Below, piece by piece: positions 35,324 to 43,140 of a stretch of 43,140 nucleotides of DNA. A program made the position numbers and the translations under genes. The stretch comes from Okeania sp. SIO3I5 (GTDB taxonomy: Bacteria > Cyanobacteriota > Cyanobacteriia > Cyanobacteriales > Microcoleaceae). The notes under the pieces are model-generated. The model made no database searches, was not told where the DNA came from, and saw only the letters and a list, made by a program, of their open reading frames with translations. Where the stretch lies: assembly GCF_010672085.1 (NCBI RefSeq), contig NZ_JAAHHT010000060.1, positions 1 through 43,140 of the forward strand. Direction: 5' to 3'. Numbering within the stretch: the first letter of the stretch is position 1; every line of letters begins with the position of its first letter.

Positions 35324-35963
35324 ATGTCTTACAGTGAATTTACTCTCTCACAACTAGAATCTGAATTTAATCTAATACTTAAGGAACGAGTAGAATTATT
35401 CAAGTCGATAGAATCTGTGAAACCTAGTCCTTTGCTGAAAGAAATTTTAGCTGAAAATATTCCTTTAGCATTAGAAATAGATACAGAAAAGGCTCGTTTC
35501 CTAACGGAATGCTCCGCAAACGGAATTGATTGTTTCTCCAATTATTGTAGAACTCAGAAAATACTTTGATCGCCAAATTAGTTTATTTTCTGGCACAGAG
35601 TTTAATGTGGATAAAAGCAAGGGATTAACGGGAAGATGTGATTTTATAATTAGTTATTCTCCGAAACAGTTAGAAATAACTGCTCCTGTCGTGACAATTG
35701 TTGAGGCAAAAAACGATAATATTAAATCTGGATTAGGTCAATGTATTGCGGGAATGGTGGCAGCTCAGTTGTTTAACCAACAAAAAAATAATCAAATTTC
35801 TTGTATTTATGGAATTGTGACAACAGGGAGTAATTGGAAGTTTTTAAGGTTGATAGAAAATCAAGTTGATATTGAAGCGGACGAGCATTTTATTGGGAAT
35901 TTAGAATATCTGTTGGGAATTTTAATTTATATCATTAAAGAGGGAGTAGGGAGTAGAGAATAG
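35324..35963 (+). pseudogene. PD-(D/E)XK-like nuclease-family protein, broken by a palindromic repeat
   Basis: The first frame reads MSYSEFTLSQLESEFNLILK to LALEIDTEKAR, then shifts to nonsense. The second frame resumes LIVSPIIVELRKYF and continues CDFIISYSPKQL, VTIVEAKND (a D...ExK pattern typical of PD-(D/E)XK nucleases) and GQCIAGMVAAQLFN, as in a common cyanobacterial family of about 200 residues. Between them lies an insertion of about 26 bases, TCCTAACGGAATGCTCCGCA and onward, that matches a dispersed palindromic repeat and causes the frameshift. The C-terminal GVGSRE comes from GGGAGTA heptamers. A nuclease activity is inferred only from the motif. Confidence 0.75.
35503..35524. repeat. 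Short palindromic repeat inserted in a gene
   Basis: CCTAACGGAATGCTCCGCAA plus ACGG. The GGAATGCTCCGCAAAC core is also at 3886-3901, and related GGAATGCGGAGCAAAC at 6874 and 7164. It stands at the exact point where the reading frame of the surrounding gene is lost. Confidence 0.7.
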
Positions 35964-36041
35964 GGGAAAATAATTGATGATTTCTGTATGATAATTGATT
36001 GGATTTTTGATTATTGGAGATGTCTATTGAAAATATTTGTT

Positions 36042-36251
36042 ATGATTAATTTTTTCCTAAAATATGAGGTATTAAATTTATTGGTAAAACGATATATTAA
36101 TGATGAAGCATTAGCAGAAATTTATAAATAATGCCCAGAAGCATCTACTAAATCTTTTGATGATAATTTACAAGCTATAGTTGGAGATAAAAAAAAGCAA
36201 GCTGTTAGTGGTAGAAAAATTATTTATGCACTACTGAAAAAAACTGGTTGA
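36042..36251 (+). pseudogene. Small gene interrupted by a stop codon
   Basis: A 70-codon frame with one internal TAA: MINFFLKYEVLNLLVKRYIN, DEALAEIYK, stop, CPEASTKSFDDNLQAIVGDK, then AVSGRKIIYALLKKTG. Residue pattern on both sides is protein-like and in the same frame, so a single nonsense change is the simplest reading. Family not recognised. Translation of the first 29 codons alone is possible. Confidence 0.45.
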
Positions 36252-36770
36252 GAAAAAAATATTTTAAGAATTAAGAATCATCGGTTGTTGAAAAGAAAGT
36301 TTTAGGAAGGCTTATCCATAGGAGTCACCTAATAAAAACTCTAATACCATTTTCATAAAATATTGCTACAGTTACAGAATAGGAGAAAGGAGATAGGGAA
36401 CCCCGAAACCAGGAAAGATAAATAGACAAAAAATGGAGGAAAAAACTTTGATTTTTACAATTAATGCAATCCATAAAGTATTAAAATGTAGGAATAAATG
36501 ACAAATTGGAATGTAACAGCCTTTGCATGAATTTGGTATAAAAATATTTGGTTTCGCTTCCTCAAGCCAACCTACGGAATTTCAGATTTTTGGTTCTCAC
36601 TGCTCAAGGAGGAAAAAAATATTTTAAGAATTAAGAATTATCGGTTGTTTTGAACAAAGTTTGAGTAAGGCTTATCCATAAGAATAACCTCACAAAAATT
36701 AGAAAAATGTTGGGTTTCGGTTCCTCAACCCAACCTACATAATTTCAGATTTTTGGTTCTAACTTAAGCA
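36252..36770. repeat. Interleaved imperfect direct repeats
   Basis: Unit a (AAAAAAATATTTTAAGAATT ... AAGGCTTATCCATA) is at 36254-36345 and 36614-36695. Unit b (GGTTTCGCTTCCTCAAGCCA ... ATTTCAGATTTTTGGTTCT) is at 36548-36600 and 36713-36763. Copies are 80-90% alike. The order a-b-a-b suggests a tandem duplication of about 360 bp that later drifted, with unrelated sequence in the first spacer. Confidence 0.7.
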
Positions 36771-36854
36771 TATTTGTAACGATTAGTTTTCTTTATTATG
36801 CACAAGAGAAACCTAACTGTAATTGACTATTTTCCTATTAATTTTGGATTATAC

Positions 36855-37262
36855 TTAGTCTTCCGTGAAATAATAACTATCACAATGTATTCTGTAATCA
36901 CCACTAGCCATATCCTCAGCAACAGATCGACGGCCTTTAGCTTCCCCAACATCCCTAGCTTCTCGAATTGCTTCCTCTGTTAAACCTCCTTGCTTGGCTC
37001 TAATTTCAGTAAGTTCTAAGTTCTGGCGTTCAGCCTCAATTCTATTTCGTCTCATTTGATAATCCTCGTTAGTCTCGTTATTGGGATAAGGTTTTTTCTT
37101 TTCACAATAATAAACTGCTGATGCCAACTCTACTTTTTTCAAAAGCTCTTGCTCTTTCCTCTGGTTTTGCATATTTGCAATACTTTCACATGATGAGCAG
37201 GAAAGAATTACCCCGACTAAAACAAATATCTTGACAATATTGAATTTATTTACGCTATACAT
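36855..37262 (-). CDS. Probable lipoprotein, 135 aa
   Basis: Not recognised. The N-terminus is basic and then hydrophobic (KFNIVKIFVLVGVILSCSSC), with a lipobox-like ILSC ending at C22, so it may be lipid-anchored outside the inner membrane. The rest is charged and helical (QNQRKEQELLKKVELASAVY; ERQNLELTEIRAKQGGLTEE), probably coiled coil. Two further cysteines (YYCEKK and IHCDSYYF) could form a disulfide. It is convergent with repeat DNA on one side and divergent from the HTH/STAND gene on the other. Confidence 0.6.
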   Translation of the reverse strand: MYSVNKFNIVKIFVLVGVILSCSSCESIANMQNQRKEQELLKKVELASAVYYCEKKKPYPNNETNEDYQMRRNRIEAERQNLELTEIRAKQGGLTEEAIREARDVGEAKGRRSVAEDMASGDYRIHCDSYYFTED

Positions 37263-37458
37263 AAAAGCAATTTTGATAGATGAACTTAGCTTAACTTTTC
37301 TTCCAGTATAATCTTTTGTTTCTAGGTAGAGCTAACGTAAAATATCCTATTAAATCTTGTATTTTCTAGACTAATACTAATATTAAAGTCTGAAAATGTC
37401 GTGAATTGTCGTGTAAAATTAAGTTATAATACCTGAAATTTAACTATATCTAGAGTTT

Positions 37459-38835
37459 ATGAGTATTGCAGAGGTATTACAATTAGCAGATCGGTTAATT
37501 TTCGAGGGAACTGGTAAACACTTAGATGATCTTCAACAGATAGTTATTCAAGGAGTATGGCAGGGAAAAAGTTATAGTCAAATTGGAGAAGAATGTCATC
37601 GCAGTGAGAGTCGAGTTAGGGATGTAGGTTATAGATTATGGCAAATTTTATCGGAGCAGTTAGGGGAAAATGTTAATAAAAATAATTTTCGTTCAACGAT
37701 AGAAAGATTATTTATAAATTCATCGTTTATTAATTTGTTTAATCATAAAAATCATCACCATATTTTTAATTTCTGTTCGCCGATATCTGAGCAACCACAA
37801 CAACAACCAGATATTGAGAATAAAGTTGATTCTACATCCTACTATGAAGATTTAGGAATAGCACCTAAAATTAATTTGTTTTATGGCAGAAACAAGGAGC
37901 TAAAAATTATCCATGATTCGATATTTTTACAAAAATCTCGTTTGATTAGTGTTTTAGGATTAAGTGGAATTGGTAAAACAACATTAGTAAAAAGATTCGT
38001 CGATCTAAACAGTAAATATTTTGATGTTCTGATGTGGAAAAGTTTAAGATTTCCTCAACCGTTAAATTTGCTTTTAACTGAAATATTCAAAGATTTTTAT
38101 CTGGGAAATGATAGTGTCAATCTTAATGAAGAAACCTGGAGAAAGTTTTTTAATATTTTACGCCAGAGAAAATGCTTAATTGTCTTGGATGACGTTCAGA
38201 ACATTTTTACAGAAAAAGAATTTGCCGGACAGTATCAACCAGAATATAGAAATTACAAAATATTCTTGAAAATGATGACTGAGATTGAACATCAAAGCTG
38301 TTTAATTTTAGTCAGTCAAGAGAAATCTCAAGAAATGAAATCTTTAAATGAGGAATTATATCCCATTAAACTTTTAGAGTTAACAGGTTTATACGAAACA
38401 GAGCTTTTGAATCATCAAAGTTTAGAGAATCCTGAATCTTGGTCTACCTTAATCAAACTCTATGAAGGAAATCCTTTATATTTACAAAATATAGCCGATT
38501 TAATTCAAGATGTATTTCAAGGTGATGTTTTGAGTTTTGTCGAGCAGGACGAGTTGATTTTAACAGAAGATTTGAAAGAGATATTTAATTCGTTATTCGA
38601 TAAATTATCGAATGTAGAACAAAAAATTATTGTGGAAATGACTCAACAAAACCAAGAATTTTCCATAGAGACTTTAAAAGAAAATTTATCTTTATCATCG
38701 ACAGATTTGATTAATGGTTTACAATCTTTATCCAGACGATATATTTTACAAACAAATCCTCAAAATAAAAAAATGTTTCAACTTTCTCCAATCTTTCAAG
38801 AATATCTTAAACAAGGTAATAATTTTGATGAATGA
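37459..38835 (+). CDS. HTH/STAND NTPase lacking a C-terminal sensor
   Basis: 458 residues. Residues 1-85 match the N-terminal helix-turn-helix-type domain known from vWA-MoxR-associated and NB-ARC proteins of cyanobacteria (LDDLQQIVIQGVWQGKSYSQ, then RVRDVGYRLWQILSEQLG). After a linker, the NTPase has LFYGRNKELK, a P-loop GLSGIGKTT (167-175), Walker B CLIVLDDVQ (239-247), and the lid YEGNPLYLQNIADLI followed by a winged helix (SNVEQKIIVEMTQQ). Family members usually continue with WD40 or TPR repeats. Here the protein ends right after the winged helix (FQLSPIFQEYLKQG). It could be a regulator, or a truncated one. Confidence 0.82.
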   Translation: MSIAEVLQLADRLIFEGTGKHLDDLQQIVIQGVWQGKSYSQIGEECHRSESRVRDVGYRLWQILSEQLGENVNKNNFRSTIERLFINSSFINLFNHKNHHHIFNFCSPISEQPQQQPDIENKVDSTSYYEDLGIAPKINLFYGRNKELKIIHDSIFLQKSRLISVLGLSGIGKTTLVKRFVDLNSKYFDVLMWKSLRFPQPLNLLLTEIFKDFYLGNDSVNLNEETWRKFFNILRQRKCLIVLDDVQNIFTEKEFAGQYQPEYRNYKIFLKMMTEIEHQSCLILVSQEKSQEMKSLNEELYPIKLLELTGLYETELLNHQSLENPESWSTLIKLYEGNPLYLQNIADLIQDVFQGDVLSFVEQDELILTEDLKEIFNSLFDKLSNVEQKIIVEMTQQNQEFSIETLKENLSLSSTDLINGLQSLSRRYILQTNPQNKKMFQLSPIFQEYLKQGNNFDE

Positions 38836-39027
38836 CAAAACTTTATTAACCTGAAATAATTCTACTTTTAAGAACTCAAATCTACCAATAATTGTATTAA
38901 TATATGATGAGCCAAACTTTCTTAATTTCTAGTTTTGTCTGTTGAGTTATGCTCTAGGAATATATAGCAGTCGCCATTACCGGCGCAGATATTCTCAAAT
39001 ATACTCACAGCAAGAATGTAACTTCTA

Positions 39028-39152
39028 ATATTATCTCTAGTTGAATAGTTATAATTAGAGCTTCGTAGTAGGGCTTGAACAATAAGTGTAGATATTGCTC
39101 AAACCCTACTACAAACAGAAACTTTTTTATCACTTATTACCCAGACATTATA
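39028..39152. repeat. TA-flanked inverted-repeat element, copy 7
   Basis: Starts ATATTATCTCTAGTTGAATA, ends TTATTACCCAGACATTATA, with TA at 39026-39027 and 39153-39154. The interior GTAGTAGGGCTTGAACAATA to CCCTACTACAAACAGAAACT is a hairpin and matches the copy at 12382. The rest of 38836-39181 has a partial TATAGCAGTCGCC end near 38964 and an ACTTCTA heptamer run beside the aroB stop. Confidence 0.75.
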
Positions 39153-39181
39153 TAACTTCTAGCTTCTAACTTCTGACTTCG

Positions 39182-40273
39182 TTAACCCATCCCCGCTAAG
39201 ACTCCCCTCAAAACATCCGCACTTACCTTATCTGTCAGAGTCACTACTCCTATTCCAGTCGCTAACACAAACCGCACCTTACCCGCTTTTACTTTTTTGT
39301 CCGTCTGCAAAGAAACTAAAATATCCTCAATATTTAACCCACTTGGCAACTTTGTTGGCAAACTAGCTTTTTCTATCAAAGCTAACTGTCGGCGATCGCT
39401 CTCCTCATTCCACATTCCTAACTCTACCGCTAACCGACTTGCTGCCACCATTCCAATACCTACCGCCTCCCCATGAGTCACCACAGTATAACCAGTCAAA
39501 CTTTCCACCGCATGACCAACAGTATGACCATAATTCAAAATTGCTCTTAACCCAGACTCCTTCTCATCTTTTGCTACCACATCTGCCTTACTTTGGCAAG
39601 ACCTAATCAAAATTTCCTCCAATAACCCTGGTGTTAAATTATTAATTTCATCAAGTCCCCGACTATTCTCCATTTGAGTAAATAATTCCACATCCCAAAT
39701 TACTCCATATTTAATTACTTCTGCCATCCCTCCCCGAAATTCTCGCACAGGTAAAGTCTTCAGCACCTCTGGATCAATTAATACCAAACGTGGTTGATGG
39801 AAAGCACCGATAAGATTTTTACCTTGAGGATGATTAACTCCCGTTTTTCCCCCAATAGCAGCATCCACCATCGCCAGAAGAGAAGTCGGAACTTGCACCA
39901 CATTCAAACCCCGCAACCAAGTCGCAGCAGCAAACCCAGTCATATCACCAACTACCCCACCACCAAGAGCAACCATTGTCGAAGAGCGTTCGAGACGGTG
40001 TGCTAAAGCTGCATCGTAAATATTTTGCAGAGTTTGGGGAGTTTTATATTCTTCTCCTGCGGGAAGGATGCAGTGAGAGACATCAAAACCTGCTTGTTCG
40101 AGTGAGGCGATCGCTCTTTCGCCATAATGACCAAATATTTCTGGGTTAGAGACTAGCAAGACCTTTTTGCCCAAGTTGAGGGGTTGCATTTTTGGGCCAA
40201 GTTGGTCAAGGTTGCCGGGGGCGATCGCTATTTGATATGATTTTTGGGGAAGTTGAACAGTTATGGATGCCAT
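39182..40273 (-). CDS. aroB: 3-dehydroquinate synthase
   Basis: Second enzyme of the shikimate pathway: converts DAHP to 3-dehydroquinate in the cytosol, using NAD and a divalent metal. The 363 residues match the family length. Motifs seen are the NAD-binding [18 protein letters not shown] (about 103-120), [20 protein letters not shown] with KNLIGAF after it, the metal-site region [12 protein letters not shown], and [13 protein letters not shown] with the metal-binding histidines, then [10 protein letters not shown]. All are intact. It is divergent from the small petL gene with 83 bases between them. Confidence 0.97.
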   Translation of the reverse strand: MASITVQLPQKSYQIAIAPGNLDQLGPKMQPLNLGKKVLLVSNPEIFGHYGERAIASLEQAGFDVSHCILPAGEEYKTPQTLQNIYDAALAHRLERSSTMVALGGGVVGDMTGFAAATWLRGLNVVQVPTSLLAMVDAAIGGKTGVNHPQGKNLIGAFHQPRLVLIDPEVLKTLPVREFRGGMAEVIKYGVIWDVELFTQMENSRGLDEINNLTPGLLEEILIRSCQSKADVVAKDEKESGLRAILNYGHTVGHAVESLTGYTVVTHGEAVGIGMVAASRLAVELGMWNEESDRRQLALIEKASLPTKLPSGLNIEDILVSLQTDKKVKAGKVRFVLATGIGVVTLTDKVSADVLRGVLAGMG

Positions 40274-40356
40274 GAACGATTTAGGACTTTGCTATTTTGA
40301 ACATTAGGTATTAAACTTAATTTTATAGTTTAATTAACCATTTTGGAGAAAAATTA

Positions 40357-40458
40357 ATGACTGTTGAAGGAATCATTGCTTTTTTTGTCTTATTTGTTGC
40401 TTTTTTAGGTGTAGCTGGAGTTCTAATGTTTGGCTTGCGTGCTGTTAAGTTAATCTAG
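40357..40458 (+). CDS. petL: Cytochrome b6f complex subunit PetL-like
   Basis: A 33-residue single-span membrane protein, MTVEGIIAFFVLFVAFLGVA followed by GVLMFGLRAVKLI. One hydrophobic helix with a short basic end FGLRxxKLI is the pattern of PetL, a small peripheral subunit that stabilises the cytochrome b6f complex in the thylakoid membrane. Length (31-33) agrees. GGAG lies eight bases before the ATG. It is divergent from aroB. Other tiny photosynthetic membrane subunits are the alternative. Confidence 0.65.
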   Translation: MTVEGIIAFFVLFVAFLGVAGVLMFGLRAVKLI

Positions 40459-40554
40459 AACCTTGGTAGGGGTGAACGGCCTTCGCCCCGACAATATTGA
40501 AATACTAAGTATTACCATTAAGAGACTGAATGTATCAGGAAATATAAAAAGGAG

Positions 40555-40625
40555 ATAGGGAACAGGGAACACTTAACTGGGAACAGGGAATAGGGAATAG
40601 GGAATAGGAAATAGGGAATAGGAAA
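40555..40625. repeat. Heptamer array (GGGAACA/GGGAATA/GGAAATA)
   Basis: About nine 7-bp units with one break (CTTAACT, itself 7 bases long, so phase is kept). It lies about 100 bases after petL, following a hairpin-like GGGGTGAACGGCCTTCGCCC. Confidence 0.8.
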
Positions 40626-40799
40626 TCAAGACAAGTATTGAAGAGTTAAAATCAAGGGAAGATATATACCTTTCCTCCTAATCAATCTACCAAATTTCAA
40701 TCTCTTGAAGTACCTTTTACTTTTAGATTTTAGTCACTCAACAACTCTCTTAAGACTTATTTTACAAACAGTTTCTAAAATAGGGTAGTCCTGTAGATG

Positions 40800-40903
40800 T
40801 ATAGCAATCGCCAAGGAGGTTAGGACACTGCTTGCAGAACTGACTTAATCATAAGAGAACACTTCCTCTACTCTATGTCCTAATCGCCCTGACTGTTGCT
40901 ATA
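40800..40903. repeat. Inverted-repeat element with TATAGCAA ends
   Basis: Starts TATAGCAATCGCCAAGGAGG, with TTAGGACA after it, and ends TGTCCTAATCGCCCTGACTG with TTGCTATA, so both ends are complementary over some 25 bases with mismatches. Half of such an element (TATAGCAGTCGCC) is near 38964. This is a second small inverted-repeat family; no gene is inside. The remaining parts of 40459-41031 show none either. Confidence 0.7.
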
Positions 40904-41031
40904 ACACCTCAAAGTTCTCACTTTAAACCTCAACCGAGAGGTTTCAAAACGCAACCAGAATAAGGTTTTATTGGGTTTCACTGATCGTTCTACAAGGGCC
41001 TAATTCTACTTCCCACGCTCCCCACACTCCT

Positions 41032-43098
41032 CTACTCTCCTACAAGCAAATCCCACAGTAAATCAATACTTGTGCCTAAATATTCTGAATCCTGATGTTT
41101 TTGAATCAATTGACTGACTTGGGGAAGGAGAAGGATTTTATGAGATTTTTTGCCTAATTTGCCCAAAGCACCGGCTGCCCTCCAACGCACACGATAATTC
41201 TCATCCCCAAGCATGGGTAATAGAGCATTAATTACATCCTCCGAACCATTGCCTAATTTGCCCAAAGCATCGGCTGCGCTATCATGGACATCAGAATGCT
41301 CATCGTGAAGCAGGGGTAATAGAGCATTAACTACTTCCTCCGAACTGTAACCTAATTCACCCAAAGCGAAGGCTGCCTTCCAACACATATTAGAATTCTC
41401 ATCCTGAAGCAGAAGTAATAGAGTATTGATTACATTCTCCGAACTCTTGCCTAATTCGCACAAAGCGAAGGCTGTCCTCCAACGCACATCAGAATCCTCA
41501 TCGTGAAGCAGGGGTAATAGAGCATTAACTACTTCCTCCGAACTGTTGCCTAGTTTGCCCAAAGCATCGGCTGCGCCCCCACGCACATCAGAATGCTCAT
41601 CGTGAAGCAGGGGTAATAGAGCATTAACTACTTCCTCCGAACTGTTGCCTAAATTGCCCAAACCATAGGCTGCGCTCATACGCACATCAAAGTTCTCATC
41701 CCGAAGCAGGGGTAATAGAGCATTAGCTATATCCTCCGAACTGTTACCTAAAAAACCCAAACCCAAAGCTGCGCTTCCCCGCACATTAAAGTTCTCATCG
41801 CGAAGCAGAGGTAATAGAGCATTAACTACATCCTCGGAACTCTTGCCTAAAAAGCCCAAACCATAGGCTGCGCTCCCACGCACATCAGAATTCTCATCTC
41901 GAAGCAGAGGCAATAGAGCATTAACTATATCCTCCCAAATTTGATCGAATATGGCTACCGAATCGAATCGCCAGAAAAAAAGGGGTTCATAGTCCTTTTT
42001 TTCCAAAAGCTTTTCCAGAAACAATGGAATTACCTGATCTTTTTCTCCTAACTTGACTTGATACCCCAACAGTCGCTTCTCATCAATTAAATCCGATCGC
42101 TCTTTCAACATTTCTAAAGCTTGCTTTTCAAAGTCAGTTTCACCCAAACTACAAAGAATTTGAAAAACCTGACTGCGCACCTTATCGCCAACCTGCTCCT
42201 CTTTACTCACCTCCAACTCAACCAACTTCTCTAAAATTTCCTGCACTAACTTACTATCAGCTTTCCGCATCCCCTTCGGATTTTCTGGCAAACAATAACC
42301 AGCAAATAACAAATCCCGATGCAACCATTCCTCGTACTCGCTACCATTCTCCAAAATCATCCGAATAGCTTTTGCCGCAGCTTTAGGATTTTGTTCTACT
42401 ATCAGCAATAGCAAGACTTCGCGCCAGTGAGCATCGTGCAAATTCTCCCCAATACAATTCAAAATAACTCCTAAATCATATTCATTTTTTGCCCGATATT
42501 GAATCTCTTGAGCGCACAAATATTCCTGAAACGTCTTATGCACAAAAGCATAATAATCTTGCCCCTGCTCATTCAATAAACCAGTGCGCCCCTGAATCAA
42601 CTCCAGAAATCTTTCTGTTTCTTCCTGTGCTTGATACAACTTTAATTCCTTTAATTCCCGAATCTCCTGATTCAACTTTTCTATCAAGTCATCCTTATCT
42701 ATTACGGTGCCACCCTCTTCATTTTTGCCAACTGTTCCCTGAGTGTGTACCCAATATGCCAACAATTCCATCAACCGTTTCAGATCGTCTATATCTAAAT
42801 ACTTCAGTCGCTGATGATTGCTCAACTCCTTGTTTTTATCCCAAGAAACCAACAATGTGTCTACTGCCTTTTCATAAAGTTTATTTCTTTGCTTCGGCAA
42901 AACTGCCTGATACCGATGAATCAAAGCAATAATCGTCAATAACAACGGATTCCTTGCCAATAACTTAATCCGATCGTTCTCACCCAACGCCTTTTGTAAA
43001 CTTTCTTTCCACCTTTGCGCTTGCTGTGGATCTGCAAAACGACTGTTGTACCAGTTATCAAGAAACAGGGAAATTTGTTCATCATCAAAAGGCTGCAT
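41032..43098 (-). CDS. NACHT-HEAT protein, C-terminal part; possible nonsense at window edge
   Basis: 688 residues from the first ATG. Residues 1-250 are the back half of a NACHT NTPase: FDDEQISLFLDNWY, LLARNPLLLTIIALIHRYQA, and the winged-helix end YYAFVHKTFQEYLCAQEI. From about 395 come eight HEAT units of 33 residues, nearly alike (VVNALLPLLHDEHSDVR, AADALGKLGNSS). No P-loop is present, so the NTPase front should lie beyond the window. Upstream codons RNFFNTAEFPHYQ look like genuine NACHT sequence. Yet a TAG stands in frame at 43138-43140, and the ATG lacks a ribosome-binding site. The gene is therefore partial here and may be broken. The last codons and stop fall in a purine heptamer run. 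Confidence 0.75.
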   Translation of the reverse strand: MQPFDDEQISLFLDNWYNSRFADPQQAQRWKESLQKALGENDRIKLLARNPLLLTIIALIHRYQAVLPKQRNKLYEKAVDTLLVSWDKNKELSNHQRLKYLDIDDLKRLMELLAYWVHTQGTVGKNEEGGTVIDKDDLIEKLNQEIRELKELKLYQAQEETERFLELIQGRTGLLNEQGQDYYAFVHKTFQEYLCAQEIQYRAKNEYDLGVILNCIGENLHDAHWREVLLLLIVEQNPKAAAKAIRMILENGSEYEEWLHRDLLFAGYCLPENPKGMRKADSKLVQEILEKLVELEVSKEEQVGDKVRSQVFQILCSLGETDFEKQALEMLKERSDLIDEKRLLGYQVKLGEKDQVIPLFLEKLLEKKDYEPLFFWRFDSVAIFDQIWEDIVNALLPLLRDENSDVRGSAAYGLGFLGKSSEDVVNALLPLLRDENFNVRGSAALGLGFLGNSSEDIANALLPLLRDENFDVRMSAAYGLGNLGNSSEEVVNALLPLLHDEHSDVRGGAADALGKLGNSSEEVVNALLPLLHDEDSDVRWRTAFALCELGKSSENVINTLLLLLQDENSNMCWKAAFALGELGYSSEEVVNALLPLLHDEHSDVHDSAADALGKLGNGSEDVINALLPMLGDENYRVRWRAAGALGKLGKKSHKILLLPQVSQLIQKHQDSEYLGTSIDLLWDLLVGE

Positions 43099-43140
43099 TT
43101 GATAGTGGGGAAATTCTGCTGTGTTGAAAAAATTGCGCTA

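Noticed and set aside
1-43140. CRISPR array, rRNA, prophage or replication origin
   Set aside because: Tandem units are contiguous 7, 17 or 19-bp repeats without unique spacers; no cas, phage structural, rRNA or dnaA-box cluster was seen.

Overview
The window looks like chromosomal DNA of a filamentous, Oscillatoriales-type cyanobacterium with an AT-rich, repeat-laden genome of the Okeania/Trichodesmium/Moorena kind. The evidence is the many GCGATCGC (HIP1) sites, a small PetL-like cytochrome b6f subunit, a GH57 branching enzyme, a GUN4 domain, a Ser/Thr kinase-WD40 protein, PEP-CTERM proteins and abundant 7-bp tandem repeats. Genus is not established. Summing my calls, only about 64% of the window codes for protein; most of the rest is nested repeats and gene debris.

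Layout. 1-13.7 kb: a DUF2079 membrane protein cut by the window edge, several small conserved hypotheticals, a large GAF-type protein, two paralogous PEP-CTERM proteins, and long gene-poor stretches with small TA-flanked inverted-repeat elements, AGGACTTACGCA hairpin repeats, heptamer arrays, a 19-bp tandem array and decayed transposase and other gene fragments. 13.7-15.3 kb: GH57 glucan branching enzyme. 15.9-25.0 kb: five co-directional genes that look like a conflict/immune or regulated-death system: an unknown 299-aa protein, a CHAT caspase-like protease fused to GUN4-type domains, a STAND NTPase/HEAT protein, an unknown 267-aa protein, and a NACHT NTPase with a C-terminal membrane hairpin. 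25.2-28.3 kb: pentapeptide-repeat protein and kinase-WD40 protein. 29.5-34.0 kb: MsrP-type molybdopterin reductase, HMA metal-binding protein, RHH regulator, HNH endonuclease and a conserved hypothetical. 34.0-37.3 kb: duplicated DNA, a nuclease-like gene broken by a palindromic repeat, and a lipoprotein-like gene. 37.5-38.8 kb: a short HTH/STAND NTPase. 39.2-40.5 kb: aroB divergent from petL. 41.0-43.1 kb: the C-terminal part of a NACHT-HEAT protein running off the window.

How the genes may work together. In the 15.9-25.0 kb cluster, the STAND NTPases would sense and oligomerise, the CHAT protease would be the switchable effector, and the membrane hairpin on the last protein a second possible effector; the two unknown proteins could be sensors, substrates or toxins. 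The most unusual observation is that the two NTPase genes appear to have exchanged tails. The front half of one STAND NTPase (third gene) is joined to HEAT repeats. Its expected back half (YFEGY..FP, then the lid) follows the NACHT-HEAT portion of the fifth gene. Two other STAND/NACHT proteins lie at 37.5 and 41-43 kb, so the window is rich in this class. These functional links are inference from domain content and gene order.
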